A stretch of 64,000 nt of DNA from Haloterrigena sp. H1 (GTDB lineage Archaea; Halobacteriota; Halobacteria; Halobacteriales; Natrialbaceae), in NCBI RefSeq assembly GCF_005938085.1, contig NZ_SMZK01000001.1, forward strand, positions 1,550,001-1,614,000, written 5' to 3'. Below the pieces are notes generated by a model, which did not search any database, was not told where the DNA came from, and worked only from the letters and a program-made list of their open reading frames with translations. This document shows positions 8,193 to 16,371 of the stretch, in pieces; the stretch's first letter is position 1; each line of letters opens with the position of its first letter. The translations under genes and the position numbers were made by a program.

Positions 8193-10199
8193 ATGACAGA
8201 GACACCAGCGACCGACGAAATCGTCCACGAACCGAGTCAGGAGTTCATCGAATCGACGAACGTCCAGCAGTTCATGCAGGAGTACGACATCGACGACTAC
8301 GACGCGCTCATCGAGCGCACGACCACCGAGGTCGACGGCGTCCCGGAGTCGGGCCTCGAGTGGTTCTGGGACGAGGTGATCGACTACCTCGGCCTCGAGT
8401 TCGACGAGGACTACGACCGCGTCCGTGACGATAGCGAGGGACCGCAGTTCACCGACTGGTATCCCGGCGGCGAGCTCAACATCGCCCACAACACCGTCGA
8501 CCGCCACGCGGCCGCCACCAGCGAGACGCGGAACGAAGTCGCATGCCTCTGGGAAGGCGAAGACGGCGAGGTACGAGAAATCACGTATCACGACCTCCAC
8601 CGACAGGCCAATCAGGTGGCCAACGCGCTCGAGGAGCGCGACGTCGGAACCGGGGACACGGTCGGCCTCTACATGCCGATGGTGCCCGAAGTCATCGCGA
8701 TCCTCTATGGCTGTTTCAAAGTCGGCGCGATCGCGGTCCCGATCTTCTCAGGCTTCGGCGTCGACGCGACGGCGACTCGGATCGCGGACGCAGAGTGTTC
8801 GGTCCTGTTTACCGGCGACGGGTTCCAGCGTCGCGGCAGCGAGGTTCGCCTCAAATCGAGTGCCGACGAGGCGATCGCGGAAGCGGGCCACGTCGAGCAC
8901 ACCATCGTCTACGACCGTCTGGGACTGGTCAGTGCCGACGAGGTCCCCTGGAACGACGAGCGAGACGAACGCTGGACCGACGCTGTCGCCTCCCAGGACG
9001 ACGCGTACGAGACGAAATCGCTCGGATCGAGTCAGGAATCGATGCTGCTGTACTCGTCGGGGACGACGGGGAAACCGAAGGGAATTGTTCACACCCATGC
9101 CGGCGCGCTCGTTCAGCCGGCCAAGGAACTACACTTCGGGTTCGACCTCAAACCGGCTGATCGGTTCTTCTGGGTCTCTGACATCGGCTGGATGATGGGC
9201 CCGTGGACGCTGATCGGCACGCACGCCTTCGGCGGCACGGTCGTCATGTACGAGGGTGCACCGGACTACCCCGAGCCCGATCGGTTCTGGGACCTGATCG
9301 ACCGCCACGGCGTCACGCAGTTCGGCATCTCGCCGACCGCGATCCGCGCGCTGCGCAAGCATGGAGATGACTGGCTCGAGGGTCACGACCTCTCCTCGCT
9401 CCGCATCCTCGGCTCGACAGGCGAGCCGTGGGACCCCGAATCCTGGCAGTGGTTCTACGAACACGTCGGCGGCGGCGAGTGCCCGATCGTCAACATCTCC
9501 GGCGGGACCGAAATCATGGGCTGTTTCCTGATGCCGATGCCGAGCGAACCGCTCAAACCCTGTACGCTCGGCGGACCCGGACTGGGGATGGATATCGACA
9601 TCGTCGACCGCGCGGGCAATTCCGTCAGAGAGGACCACGAACGCGGCTACCTCGTCGCGCGTGCCTCCTGTCCCTCGATGACGAAATCGCTCTGGTCGGG
9701 CGACGAGCGCTATCTCGAGGAATACTGGTCGACGTTCGAGGACCCGCCGCTGTGGGACCACGGCGACTGGGCCCAGAAGGACGAAGACGGCTTTTGGTTC
9801 CTCCACGGCCGCGCCGACGATGCGCTCAACGTGGCCGGCCGAAAAGTCGGTCCTGCCGAAGTCGAAGGGGCGCTCATCGACCACGAGGCCGTCAACCAGG
9901 CCGCCGCCATCGGCGCGCCCGACGAAACGACCGGCACCGCCGTCGTCACCTACGTCGTCCTCGAGAACGACATCGAGGAAACTGACGACCTCCGTGACGA
10001 ACTGCGCGCGCAGGTCGGCGCAGAACTCGGGAAGCCGTTCCGCCCGCGCGAGGTGCTGTTCGTCGACGAGTTCCCCAAAACGCAGTCGGGCAAGATCATC
10101 CGCCGGGCGGTCGAAGCGACGTACACCGGCGAAGATCTCGGGGACATGAGCAGCATCGAGAATCCCGCGGCGCTCGAGGAGATCGAGCAGGCGCGATAA
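8193..10199 (+). CDS. Acetyl-CoA-synthetase-like AMP-forming ligase
   Basis: A 668-residue member of the acetyl-/propionyl-CoA synthetase group, longer than the ligases at 411 and 21742 because it has an N-terminal acetyl-CoA-synthetase-type cap (residues 1-100, ending GGELNIAHN). Visible motifs are LYSSGTTGKPKGIVHTH, ISGGTEIMGCF in place of the usual YGQTE, the GRADDALNVAGRKVGP hinge and PKTQSGKIIRR with the catalytic Lys. The ATG at 8193 was chosen because the residues before it are not acidic and look like 5' spacer. It may activate acetate, propionate or acetoacetate; the sequence alone does not decide. Confidence 0.88.
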   Translation: MTETPATDEIVHEPSQEFIESTNVQQFMQEYDIDDYDALIERTTTEVDGVPESGLEWFWDEVIDYLGLEFDEDYDRVRDDSEGPQFTDWYPGGELNIAHNTVDRHAAATSETRNEVACLWEGEDGEVREITYHDLHRQANQVANALEERDVGTGDTVGLYMPMVPEVIAILYGCFKVGAIAVPIFSGFGVDATATRIADAECSVLFTGDGFQRRGSEVRLKSSADEAIAEAGHVEHTIVYDRLGLVSADEVPWNDERDERWTDAVASQDDAYETKSLGSSQESMLLYSSGTTGKPKGIVHTHAGALVQPAKELHFGFDLKPADRFFWVSDIGWMMGPWTLIGTHAFGGTVVMYEGAPDYPEPDRFWDLIDRHGVTQFGISPTAIRALRKHGDDWLEGHDLSSLRILGSTGEPWDPESWQWFYEHVGGGECPIVNISGGTEIMGCFLMPMPSEPLKPCTLGGPGLGMDIDIVDRAGNSVREDHERGYLVARASCPSMTKSLWSGDERYLEEYWSTFEDPPLWDHGDWAQKDEDGFWFLHGRADDALNVAGRKVGPAEVEGALIDHEAVNQAAAIGAPDETTGTAVVTYVVLENDIEETDDLRDELRAQVGAELGKPFRPREVLFVDEFPKTQSGKIIRRAVEATYTGEDLGDMSSIENPAALEEIEQAR

Positions 10200-10215
10200 G
10201 CGACTCGAGACCGCT

Positions 10216-11046
10216 TCAGTTTTCAGCTTCTTCGGCACGCTCGAGGATCCGTTCGGCCTGCGCGATGAGTGGCGCATCGATCATCTCGCCGTCGACTTCG
10301 AACACACCCGTATCCGACCGGGTATGGGCGGCGAGAACGCGCTCTGCCCACTCGATGTCGTCGTCGCTGGGGGTGAACGCGTCGTTGATCACCGGCACCT
10401 GATCCGGATGGATCGCCATTTTCCCGTCGTAGCCGAGTTGTCGGGCGAACGTCGTTTCCTCGCGGAGGCCGTCCGTATCTCCGTAGTCGGTGTAGACGAT
10501 GTCGATCGCGTCGATACCGGCGGCGCTGGCCGCGATCACCGTCCGCTCGCGCGCGTACAGTACTTCTGTGCCCTCGCTCGTACGCGTCGCACCGATATCG
10601 GCTGCGAGGTCTTCAGCTCCGAACAGCAGCGCGTCGGTCGCGTCGACCGCTGCGATCTCGTCGGCGCGAAGAACGCCCGCCGCGGATTCGATCAGCGCCA
10701 GCACCGGACACGATGCGTCGGCGTCCTCGAGTCGCGCTTCTATCCGCTGGATATCAGTCTCGTCTTCCGTTTTCGGCACCATGATGCTGTCCGGGCGTGG
10801 CCCCTCGAGAATCATCTCGAGGTCGGTCATCGCGCCCAAGCCGATCGGATTCACGCGAACGGCGACCTCACAGTCCGGATCGATCTCGTCGAGGACCTCG
10901 CGAACGGCCTCGCGCGCCTGGCCCTTGTCAGCCGGCGCGACGGCATCCTCGAGGTCGAACACGACGACATCTGCGTCGCCCATTGCTGCCTTCCGCATGA
11001 GGTCGGGCTTATCGCCGGGTGAGAACAGCACACTTCGTCTAACCAT
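10216..11046 (-). CDS. HpcH/CitE-family CoA-ester lyase
   Basis: A 276-residue TIM-barrel protein of the citrate lyase beta/malyl-CoA lyase family, which cleaves a hydroxyacyl-CoA into acetyl-CoA and an oxo acid in a Mg-dependent retro-Claisen reaction. Visible are the N-terminal RRSVLFSPGDKPDL, the metal-binding FDLEDAV, the central GAEDLAADIGA and the C-terminal KMAIHPDQ. The start MVRRSVLF is the family start. An in-frame ATG 15 bases upstream (11061) is less likely. In the mycobacterial leucine locus a protein of this family acts as HMG-CoA lyase. That role is proposed here from context; malyl- or citramalyl-CoA cleavage are the alternatives. Confidence 0.82.
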   Translation of the reverse strand: MVRRSVLFSPGDKPDLMRKAAMGDADVVVFDLEDAVAPADKGQAREAVREVLDEIDPDCEVAVRVNPIGLGAMTDLEMILEGPRPDSIMVPKTEDETDIQRIEARLEDADASCPVLALIESAAGVLRADEIAAVDATDALLFGAEDLAADIGATRTSEGTEVLYARERTVIAASAAGIDAIDIVYTDYGDTDGLREETTFARQLGYDGKMAIHPDQVPVINDAFTPSDDDIEWAERVLAAHTRSDTGVFEVDGEMIDAPLIAQAERILERAEEAEN

Positions 11047-11411
11047 ACCATGGATGAGCATATCATGTAACTAAATCATATGGGTTCGCATGCGGGAGCG
11101 ATGACGAGCGCGGTCGAATATGAACGCATCGCTGTCGGGAAAGATCGACAAGCAGTTAAAATGTAATACATGATGACTAAATCGGATCAATGGTTTTAGT
11201 ATTTGAGATTTTACATATATGGCCACATTTCGTATCTCCGAAACCCACAGCACGAGTTTCTTTCTAGATCGGGAATAGAGTCCTGAATCTCCTTCTTGAG
11301 GGGGTATTACCGATTGAATGAAGAACAAGACTTGTGTCCACCTCAACGTGACTGTTACAAATTATACGATCGCCAAGCATTGTCTAATCCTGATTAGAAT
11401 GAGAATGTGAT

Positions 11412-11434
11412 GGAATAGTCTCAGCTATTCTAAT
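11412..11434. promoter_or_regulatory. GGAATAG-N7-TATTCTAAT site, copy 2
   Basis: This is nearly the same as the element at 308-331, with one base less in the spacer. GAATAG and CTATTC form a 6-bp inverted repeat here. It lies about 370 bases before the CitE-like gene and 500 bases before the regulator gene. Confidence 0.45.
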
Positions 11435-11478
11435 TTTCCGTCGACGTGCATCAAACGGCGTTTGTGATTGGAGCGGGA

Positions 11479-11496
11479 CCGGTTCGCACGAACCGG
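11479..11496. promoter_or_regulatory. CCGGTTCG-CA-CGAACCGG inverted repeat
   Basis: A perfect 8-bp inverted repeat with a 2-base centre, in the spacer upstream of the regulator gene and 19 bases before the palindrome at 11516. It could be an operator or an RNA hairpin. Confidence 0.35.
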
Positions 11497-11515
11497 CCAC
11501 CGTCTTCGCCCGTCC

Positions 11516-11537
11516 ATTACAATCATATGATTGTAAT
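11516..11537. promoter_or_regulatory. 22-bp perfect palindrome, possible operator
   Basis: The half-site ATTACAATCAT is followed directly by its exact complement. A perfect 22-bp palindrome is far beyond chance in a region this size and is typical of a dimeric repressor site. The IclR-family regulator encoded downstream is the natural candidate (inference). Confidence 0.5.
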
Positions 11538-11934
11538 CTCACGAACGGCGCAACCGGGCCATCACTGTCAGCTGATCGGTCCGGCGCAGGTACGCGACTA
11601 TTTTTGATTGGTATCTGTTTTCAGTAGAGCTGAATGTGGGCGTTTCAGCAGACACAACACTTGAGAGGCGTAATTGCCACGAATAGATGTAGATATCGGG
11701 GAAAACGAGTTCCGTCACACCCGAAACGCAATTCGGTGCTCGTTCGGCAAGCGCTCAGTGACGACAGTGTTTGACAGCGACGGATGAATCCAGCAGTGTG
11801 TGATCGCTCGAGAAGGCACTGGCGCCGCCGACCGAGTTCGTTTTGTGCTCTTGTCCGCGATTGACACGAAACCATTGAAACTTCATTCGGGAGAGCCGAA
11901 ATACTTCTATGGGTCCGGTCGAATGCACTGTGTG

Positions 11935-12687
11935 ATGACGGGCGCGTCAAACCGATCGGTCGAACGGGCGTTCAGGATCGTCGACGAACTCGCGGAAAAC
12001 GGCGGTGGGCGGGTCTCAGAACTCGCAGACCGCCTCGAGATGCCCGTCAGCACCGTCCACAACTATCTGCAGGCACTCGTCGAGACGGGCTACGTTACAG
12101 TCGAGGACAAGGAGTATTCGACGACGACCCGGTTTCTCGAGGTAGGCCACCGACAGCGCCACCGGCTGGAAGTGTTTCAGGCCGTCAGCGATGAACTGCA
12201 GGACATCGCGGCGGAGACCGGCGAACACGTGACGTTGATGATCGAAGAGAACGACCAGTGTGTGATCGTCGCGGTTCAGGAAGGCCCCGACGCCGTCAAT
12301 CTGTTCGCGTACCCCGGTGCGCGTATGCCGTTGCACGCGGCGGCACCTGGGAAAGCAATTCTCGCACACATGCCCGACGACCGCGTTCAGGAGATCATCG
12401 ATCGGCAGGGGCTCGTCGAGATGACGAACCAGACCATCACGGACCCCGACGTGCTCTTCGACCAGCTCGAGACGATCCGCGAGCAGGGGTATGCCATCGA
12501 CGAGGGCGAACGCATCGCGGGCATGATCTGTATCTCCGCCCCGGTGCTAGACAAAAGCGACGAGATCCGCGGGGCGATCTGTGTCTGTGGCCCACAGAGT
12601 CGCATCGACGAGCCGCGCCGCGAGGAGATCGCCGACATCGTCAAGCGGTCGGCGAACGTGACGCAGGTCAATCTGGATTACGTCTAA
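11935..12687 (+). CDS. IclR-family transcriptional regulator
   Basis: A 250-residue protein with an N-terminal winged helix (residues 1-65; RVSELADRLEMPVSTVHNYL is the helix-turn-helix) and a C-terminal IclR effector domain (EHVTLMIEENDQCV, LHAAAPGKAILAHMP, AGMICISAPV). The ATG at 11935 follows a TATA-like CTTCTAT about 27 bases upstream; an ATG at 11923 is possible. IclR proteins usually control catabolic genes beside them, so this one may sense an acyl-CoA or acid intermediate of the surrounding pathway. Candidate sites lie in the spacer upstream and before the gene at 411. Confidence 0.88.
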   Translation: MTGASNRSVERAFRIVDELAENGGGRVSELADRLEMPVSTVHNYLQALVETGYVTVEDKEYSTTTRFLEVGHRQRHRLEVFQAVSDELQDIAAETGEHVTLMIEENDQCVIVAVQEGPDAVNLFAYPGARMPLHAAAPGKAILAHMPDDRVQEIIDRQGLVEMTNQTITDPDVLFDQLETIREQGYAIDEGERIAGMICISAPVLDKSDEIRGAICVCGPQSRIDEPRREEIADIVKRSANVTQVNLDYV

Positions 12688-12713
12688 CTCGGTTCCGGTC
12701 CGTTCGAACGCCG

Positions 12714-13697
12714 TCAGTCGTCGGCAACCGGTGCCAGCGCCTCGATCGTGTCTTCGGCCACGTCGTCGGCGGCCTGCTCCGGGATCGTCACGAGCGGGCG
12801 GTCGACGATCGTGTCGCTGACCAGCGTTCGGAGCCGCTCGCGAGCCTCGGACGGCGTTCCGGCGACGCCGAGGTCGTCGACCATCTCGTCGGTGACCAGC
12901 GCCGTCGCGTCGGCACGGTCGCCCGCTTGCCAGGCCTCAGCGACGCGCTCGACCTGCTCGGGGAACGCGGTGGCGATCGCCTTCCGGTAGCCCTCGGCGC
13001 TGCCCGCGTAATAGGCAATGTGACCGCGAACGGCGTCGTAGGCCGCCTCGGAATCTTCGCAGACAGCCGACGGGACGTACGGGGCGATCGTGATTTCGCC
13101 GGGGTCGCGATCGCGTTCTCGAGCGCTCGTTTCGACGACCTCGAACGCCTCGTCGAGTTGAGAAAAGGGAATGTTGTGTGGCAGCCAGCCGTCACAGAGG
13201 CGGCCGACGACGCGGCGGTTCGCCGGGCCGAGCGCCGCGTGATAGACTGGAACGTCCCGATCCAGCGGCGGGACACCGGAGACGCTGACGAGTTCGCCGT
13301 CGTAGTCGACCGGCTTGTCGTCGGTCAAGATGTGCTGGATGATCTCGATAGTCTCGTGCGAGCGCCGAACCGGGCGTTCGAACGATTTCCCGTGGATCGT
13401 CTCGACGGCAGTGGGCGTGCTCGTGCCGACGCCCAGCGACGCACGACCGTCGGCGACCTGGTCGAGCGTTGCGGCGGTCATCGCAAGGACGGCCGGCGTC
13501 CGCGAGAACACGTTCACGATCGCGGTACCGAGTTCGATCTCGTCGGTCAGCGCGGCGATCTCGCTGAGTTTCACGACCGAACTCGAGCCCCACAGCTCGC
13601 CCATCCAGACGGAGTCATACCCCTGTGCTTCGGCGCTGATCGCAAGATCGGTCGGGTCGTGTGAGCCAGTCCGCGGGATGACTACTCCGAGATGCAT
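12714..13697 (-). CDS. LLM-class flavin/F420-dependent oxidoreductase
   Basis: A 327-residue luciferase-like TIM-barrel oxidoreductase. The start MHLGVVIPRTGSHD and the segments QGYDSVWMGELWG, RTPAVLAMTAATLDQVADGRASLGVGTSTP and HAALGPANRRVVG are typical of the F420-dependent branch related to methylene-tetrahydromethanopterin reductase. A TATA-like TTATGAT lies 27 bases upstream of this ATG. It may reduce or oxidise an intermediate with F420 or FMN. The substrate is unknown, and membership of the acyl-CoA pathway rests on position only. Confidence 0.8.
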   Translation of the reverse strand: MHLGVVIPRTGSHDPTDLAISAEAQGYDSVWMGELWGSSSVVKLSEIAALTDEIELGTAIVNVFSRTPAVLAMTAATLDQVADGRASLGVGTSTPTAVETIHGKSFERPVRRSHETIEIIQHILTDDKPVDYDGELVSVSGVPPLDRDVPVYHAALGPANRRVVGRLCDGWLPHNIPFSQLDEAFEVVETSARERDRDPGEITIAPYVPSAVCEDSEAAYDAVRGHIAYYAGSAEGYRKAIATAFPEQVERVAEAWQAGDRADATALVTDEMVDDLGVAGTPSEARERLRTLVSDTIVDRPLVTIPEQAADDVAEDTIEALAPVADD

Positions 13698-13812
13698 ACC
13701 GTCCGGTTCGACATACACTATCATAAAGAATCATGCTCAGTGTTTCGGGCAGTACGTCCGACCGCGAACTGGGACGGCAGCGATTTGCCACGCTCGCCGT
13801 CAGAATGGGGTG

Positions 13813-14601
13813 TTACCGGCCGACGAAGTCGGGCTCGTCGTCGCCGAAAAAGGCCTCGAGACCGCGCTCGTAGTCTTCCGTTCGCGTTGCGGCTGCGATG
13901 CCGTTCGTCTCCGCCGCGAGCTGTCGCTCAAGGGAATGCTCGTAGCTGTCGGTCAGCAGGCGGGTCGTCGTCCCGAACGCCTGGGTCGGCCCCGCTGCAA
14001 GCTCGGCGGTAAGCTCGGCCAGCCGGTCGTCGAACTCATCGGTGGGGACGACTTCGTTGGCCAGCCCCAGCTCGCGGGCCTCCTCGGGGCTGATGGGGTC
14101 GTCTTTTAGGACGAGTTCCTTGGCGGCTCGTAGGCCCACTAGCCGCGGCAGGAAAAACGTCGCGCCGCCGTCGCCGGTCAGGCCGATGCCCGGATACGCG
14201 AACTTGAGCGTCGCATCCTCGCCGAGGACGAGCAGGTCCGGAAACAGCGCCAGGCTGAAGCCGATCCCGGCGGCGATGCCGTTGACGCCGCCGACGACCG
14301 GCGTCTCCGACCGGTGGAACTGGACGATCGCTTCGTGGGCTCGGCCGGCCAGTTCCCGGATGTGTGCCGCATCGGACTCGTCGCCAGAGAGAGCGCCGAG
14401 ATCGGCACCGGAGCCGAAGAAATCACCCGCGTGTGTGAGGACGATACACCGCGTGTCGGGGTCCTCGCCGAGCGTCGTCGCCGCCGACACCAGTTCGTTG
14501 GCCATCTCGAGCGTGAGTGCGTTTCGCCCGGCCGTGCTGTCGAGTGTGACAGTCGCGACACCGTCGTCGTGATCGATCGAGAGGTTATCGTACGCAACCA
14601 T
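13813..14601 (-). CDS. Enoyl-CoA hydratase/isomerase (crotonase family)
   Basis: A 262-residue crotonase-fold protein. The oxyanion-hole segments are GSGADLGAL and GIAAGIGFSLAL. At the second catalytic position it has LTGDGGATFFLPRLVG, with Asp rather than the Glu of classical crotonase. This pattern is seen in PaaG-like isomerases and some hydratases. Full length, with a good start (MVAYDNLSI). It lies in the island next to the CoA-transferase. It could hydrate crotonyl- or tiglyl-type enoyl-CoA, or isomerise a double bond. The missing second Glu makes plain hydration less certain. Confidence 0.85.
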   Translation of the reverse strand: MVAYDNLSIDHDDGVATVTLDSTAGRNALTLEMANELVSAATTLGEDPDTRCIVLTHAGDFFGSGADLGALSGDESDAAHIRELAGRAHEAIVQFHRSETPVVGGVNGIAAGIGFSLALFPDLLVLGEDATLKFAYPGIGLTGDGGATFFLPRLVGLRAAKELVLKDDPISPEEARELGLANEVVPTDEFDDRLAELTAELAAGPTQAFGTTTRLLTDSYEHSLERQLAAETNGIAAATRTEDYERGLEAFFGDDEPDFVGR

Positions 14602-14678
14602 GGAAAACGGGTTTTCGACGCGATCGCTTAACCGTTCCTGCTTTCGCGCTCCGAGGGCGACGGCTCCGTTGGCACAGC

Positions 14679-16235
14679 TTAGACCGCGTCGGTCAGGTCG
14701 AGCGGCTCGTCGGCAAACAGTGCCGGGTTCATCTCCGCGAGGTCGTCGGCCACGAGCGGCTCGAAGCCCATCGGATCGATGACGTCATCCTCGACGTCAA
14801 TGCCGGGTGCGACCTCCGTGAGCTCGAGGCCCTCAGGAGTGAGTTCGAAGACGGCGCGCTCGGTCACGTAGACGATCGGCTGGTCGATCTCGACGGCGTA
14901 CTCGCCGCTGAACGTGATCTGCTCGACCGAGTCGACGAACTTCGAGCTCGATCCCTCCTGTTCGATCGAGAGTTCGCCGTCGCCGGCCTCGATCTCGAGG
15001 CCGTCGGTCGTCAGGGTGCCACAGAAGACGACCTTCTCGGCGTTCTGGGTGATGTTGATGAAGCCGCCACAGCCGGGCAGCTGCGAGCCGAACCGGCTGA
15101 CGTTGATGTTGCCCATCGCGTCGGCCTGTGCCATCCCCAGAAAGCCCATATCGAGACCGCCGCCGTCGTAGAAGTCGAACTGCTGAGTCGAAGAGACCAG
15201 CGCCTCGTGGTTGACCGCGGTCCCGAAGCTGATCCCGCCGGAGGCAGCGCCGCCGACCGGCCCCGACTCGACGGTCTGGGTTATCTCGTCGTCGACGCCG
15301 CCCTCGGCTGCAACGACTGGGACGAGTTCCGGGACGCCAACGCCGAGATTGATGACCGAATCCGGCTCGAGCTCCATCGCGGCCCGGCGGGCGATGATCG
15401 TCCGCACGTCGAGCGGGAGCGGCTCGAGATCGTCGTCGGTCGGCTGTTTGATCTCGCCGCTGTAGGCGGGGTTGTAGTCTTCGGCGTACGTCTGCTGGTG
15501 GTGACTCGGCGGCGCTTCGACGACGGAATCGACCAGCACGCCGGGGACGGCCACGTCGCGGGCGGTGAGCGTGCCCGACTCCGTGACGCGCTCGACCTGA
15601 GCGATCACGGTGCCGCCGGAGTTGTGGGCAGCCTGAGCCATCGCCAGCACGTTCGAGTCGAGCGCTTCCCGTTCCATGGTGATGTTGCCGTCCTCGTCGG
15701 CCGTCGTCCCACGGATGATCGCCACGTCGATCGGCACCGAGTGATAGAAGAGGTACTCCTCGCCGTCGACGGTCATGAGCTCGACGATGTCCTCGTCGGT
15801 GATGTCGTTGGCCTTCGCGCCGTCCTGGCGGGGATCGACGAACGTCCCCAGCCCGACGTGGCTGATCGTGCCAGGCTTGCCCGCGGCGGTGTCGCGGAGC
15901 ATGTGATCCATCACGCCAAAGGGCAGGTTGTAGGCCTCGATCTCGTTGTCGACGATTTTCGTCATGAGGTCGGGCGTAAAGCCCCAGTGGCTCGCGATCG
16001 TGCGCTCGAGCATGCCGTCCTGGACCAGATGCGAGAGCCCACGGCCCTGTCGGTCGCCTTCCGCCGCGGGATGATAGAGGGTCAGATTTTCGGGGTTGCC
16101 CGTCTCGGCATATCGTTCGCCAAGCGCCTCGAGTACGTACTCCGGAATCCCGACGGCGACGAAGCCGCCGACGCCGACCGTATCGCCGTCGTCGATACAT
16201 TCGACTGCCGCTTCTCTTGACTGCCGAACTGTCAT
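14679..16235 (-). CDS. Family I acyl-CoA:carboxylate CoA-transferase
   Basis: A 518-residue protein with both CoA-transferase halves fused, as in propionate/acetate CoA-transferases (YdiF type). The N-terminal half begins GDTVGVGGFVAVGIPEYV. The C-terminal half has NLGVGVPELV and the catalytic Glu in TVESGPVGGAASGG, where the enzyme-CoA thioester forms. It exchanges CoA between acyl-CoA and free acids such as acetoacetate, acetate or propionate. In the leucine scheme it could reactivate acetoacetate, matching the two-subunit ScoAB of mycobacteria. Divergent from the acyl-CoA dehydrogenase at 16372. Confidence 0.88.
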   Translation of the reverse strand: MTVRQSREAAVECIDDGDTVGVGGFVAVGIPEYVLEALGERYAETGNPENLTLYHPAAEGDRQGRGLSHLVQDGMLERTIASHWGFTPDLMTKIVDNEIEAYNLPFGVMDHMLRDTAAGKPGTISHVGLGTFVDPRQDGAKANDITDEDIVELMTVDGEEYLFYHSVPIDVAIIRGTTADEDGNITMEREALDSNVLAMAQAAHNSGGTVIAQVERVTESGTLTARDVAVPGVLVDSVVEAPPSHHQQTYAEDYNPAYSGEIKQPTDDDLEPLPLDVRTIIARRAAMELEPDSVINLGVGVPELVPVVAAEGGVDDEITQTVESGPVGGAASGGISFGTAVNHEALVSSTQQFDFYDGGGLDMGFLGMAQADAMGNINVSRFGSQLPGCGGFINITQNAEKVVFCGTLTTDGLEIEAGDGELSIEQEGSSSKFVDSVEQITFSGEYAVEIDQPIVYVTERAVFELTPEGLELTEVAPGIDVEDDVIDPMGFEPLVADDLAEMNPALFADEPLDLTDAV

Positions 16236-16342
16236 ACGTACCCCTCTCGGGAGGCGCTATTTTTAGTTACCTATCTGGGCCACACCGCGGTCTCGAGCGG
16301 TAACACCGGCATCGGTGACGGTTGCATAACGGAATCGGACGC

Positions 16343-16350
16343 TTTACTAT
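16343..16350 (+). promoter_or_regulatory. TATA box for the acyl-CoA dehydrogenase at 16372
   Basis: TTTACTAT is centred 26 bases before the ATG, indicating a leaderless transcript. Confidence 0.55.
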
Positions 16351-16371
16351 CCCGCTCTCGAACACTCCGGT

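Larger units (their letters stand above)
11047..11934. other. 888-base AT-rich intergenic region with several inverted repeats
   Basis: This region lies between the divergent CitE-like gene and the IclR-family regulator. The frames present start with TTG or lack codon bias, so I call no protein. It holds the GGAATAG/TATTCTAAT site, a GC-rich inverted repeat, a 22-bp palindrome, CTAATC-CT-GATTAG near 11380, and TATA-like stretches near 11360 (minus) and 11600 (plus). The length and number of symmetric elements suggest a control region, perhaps with an untranslated RNA. Confidence 0.5.

Noticed and set aside
11071..11346. Minus-strand frame of 91 codons in the IclR spacer
   Set aside because: It starts with TTG, is AT-rich with no third-position bias and is not acidic. 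It is unlikely to be a protein, although the DNA may be transcribed.
11634..11774. 46-residue plus-strand frame with a TATA-like stretch before it
   Set aside because: The peptide is Arg-rich and unlike haloarchaeal proteins, and codon bias is absent.
12258..13664. Plus-strand frame of 468 codons overlapping IclR and the LLM oxidoreductase
   Set aside because: It is a mirror of two well-supported genes and has no domain.
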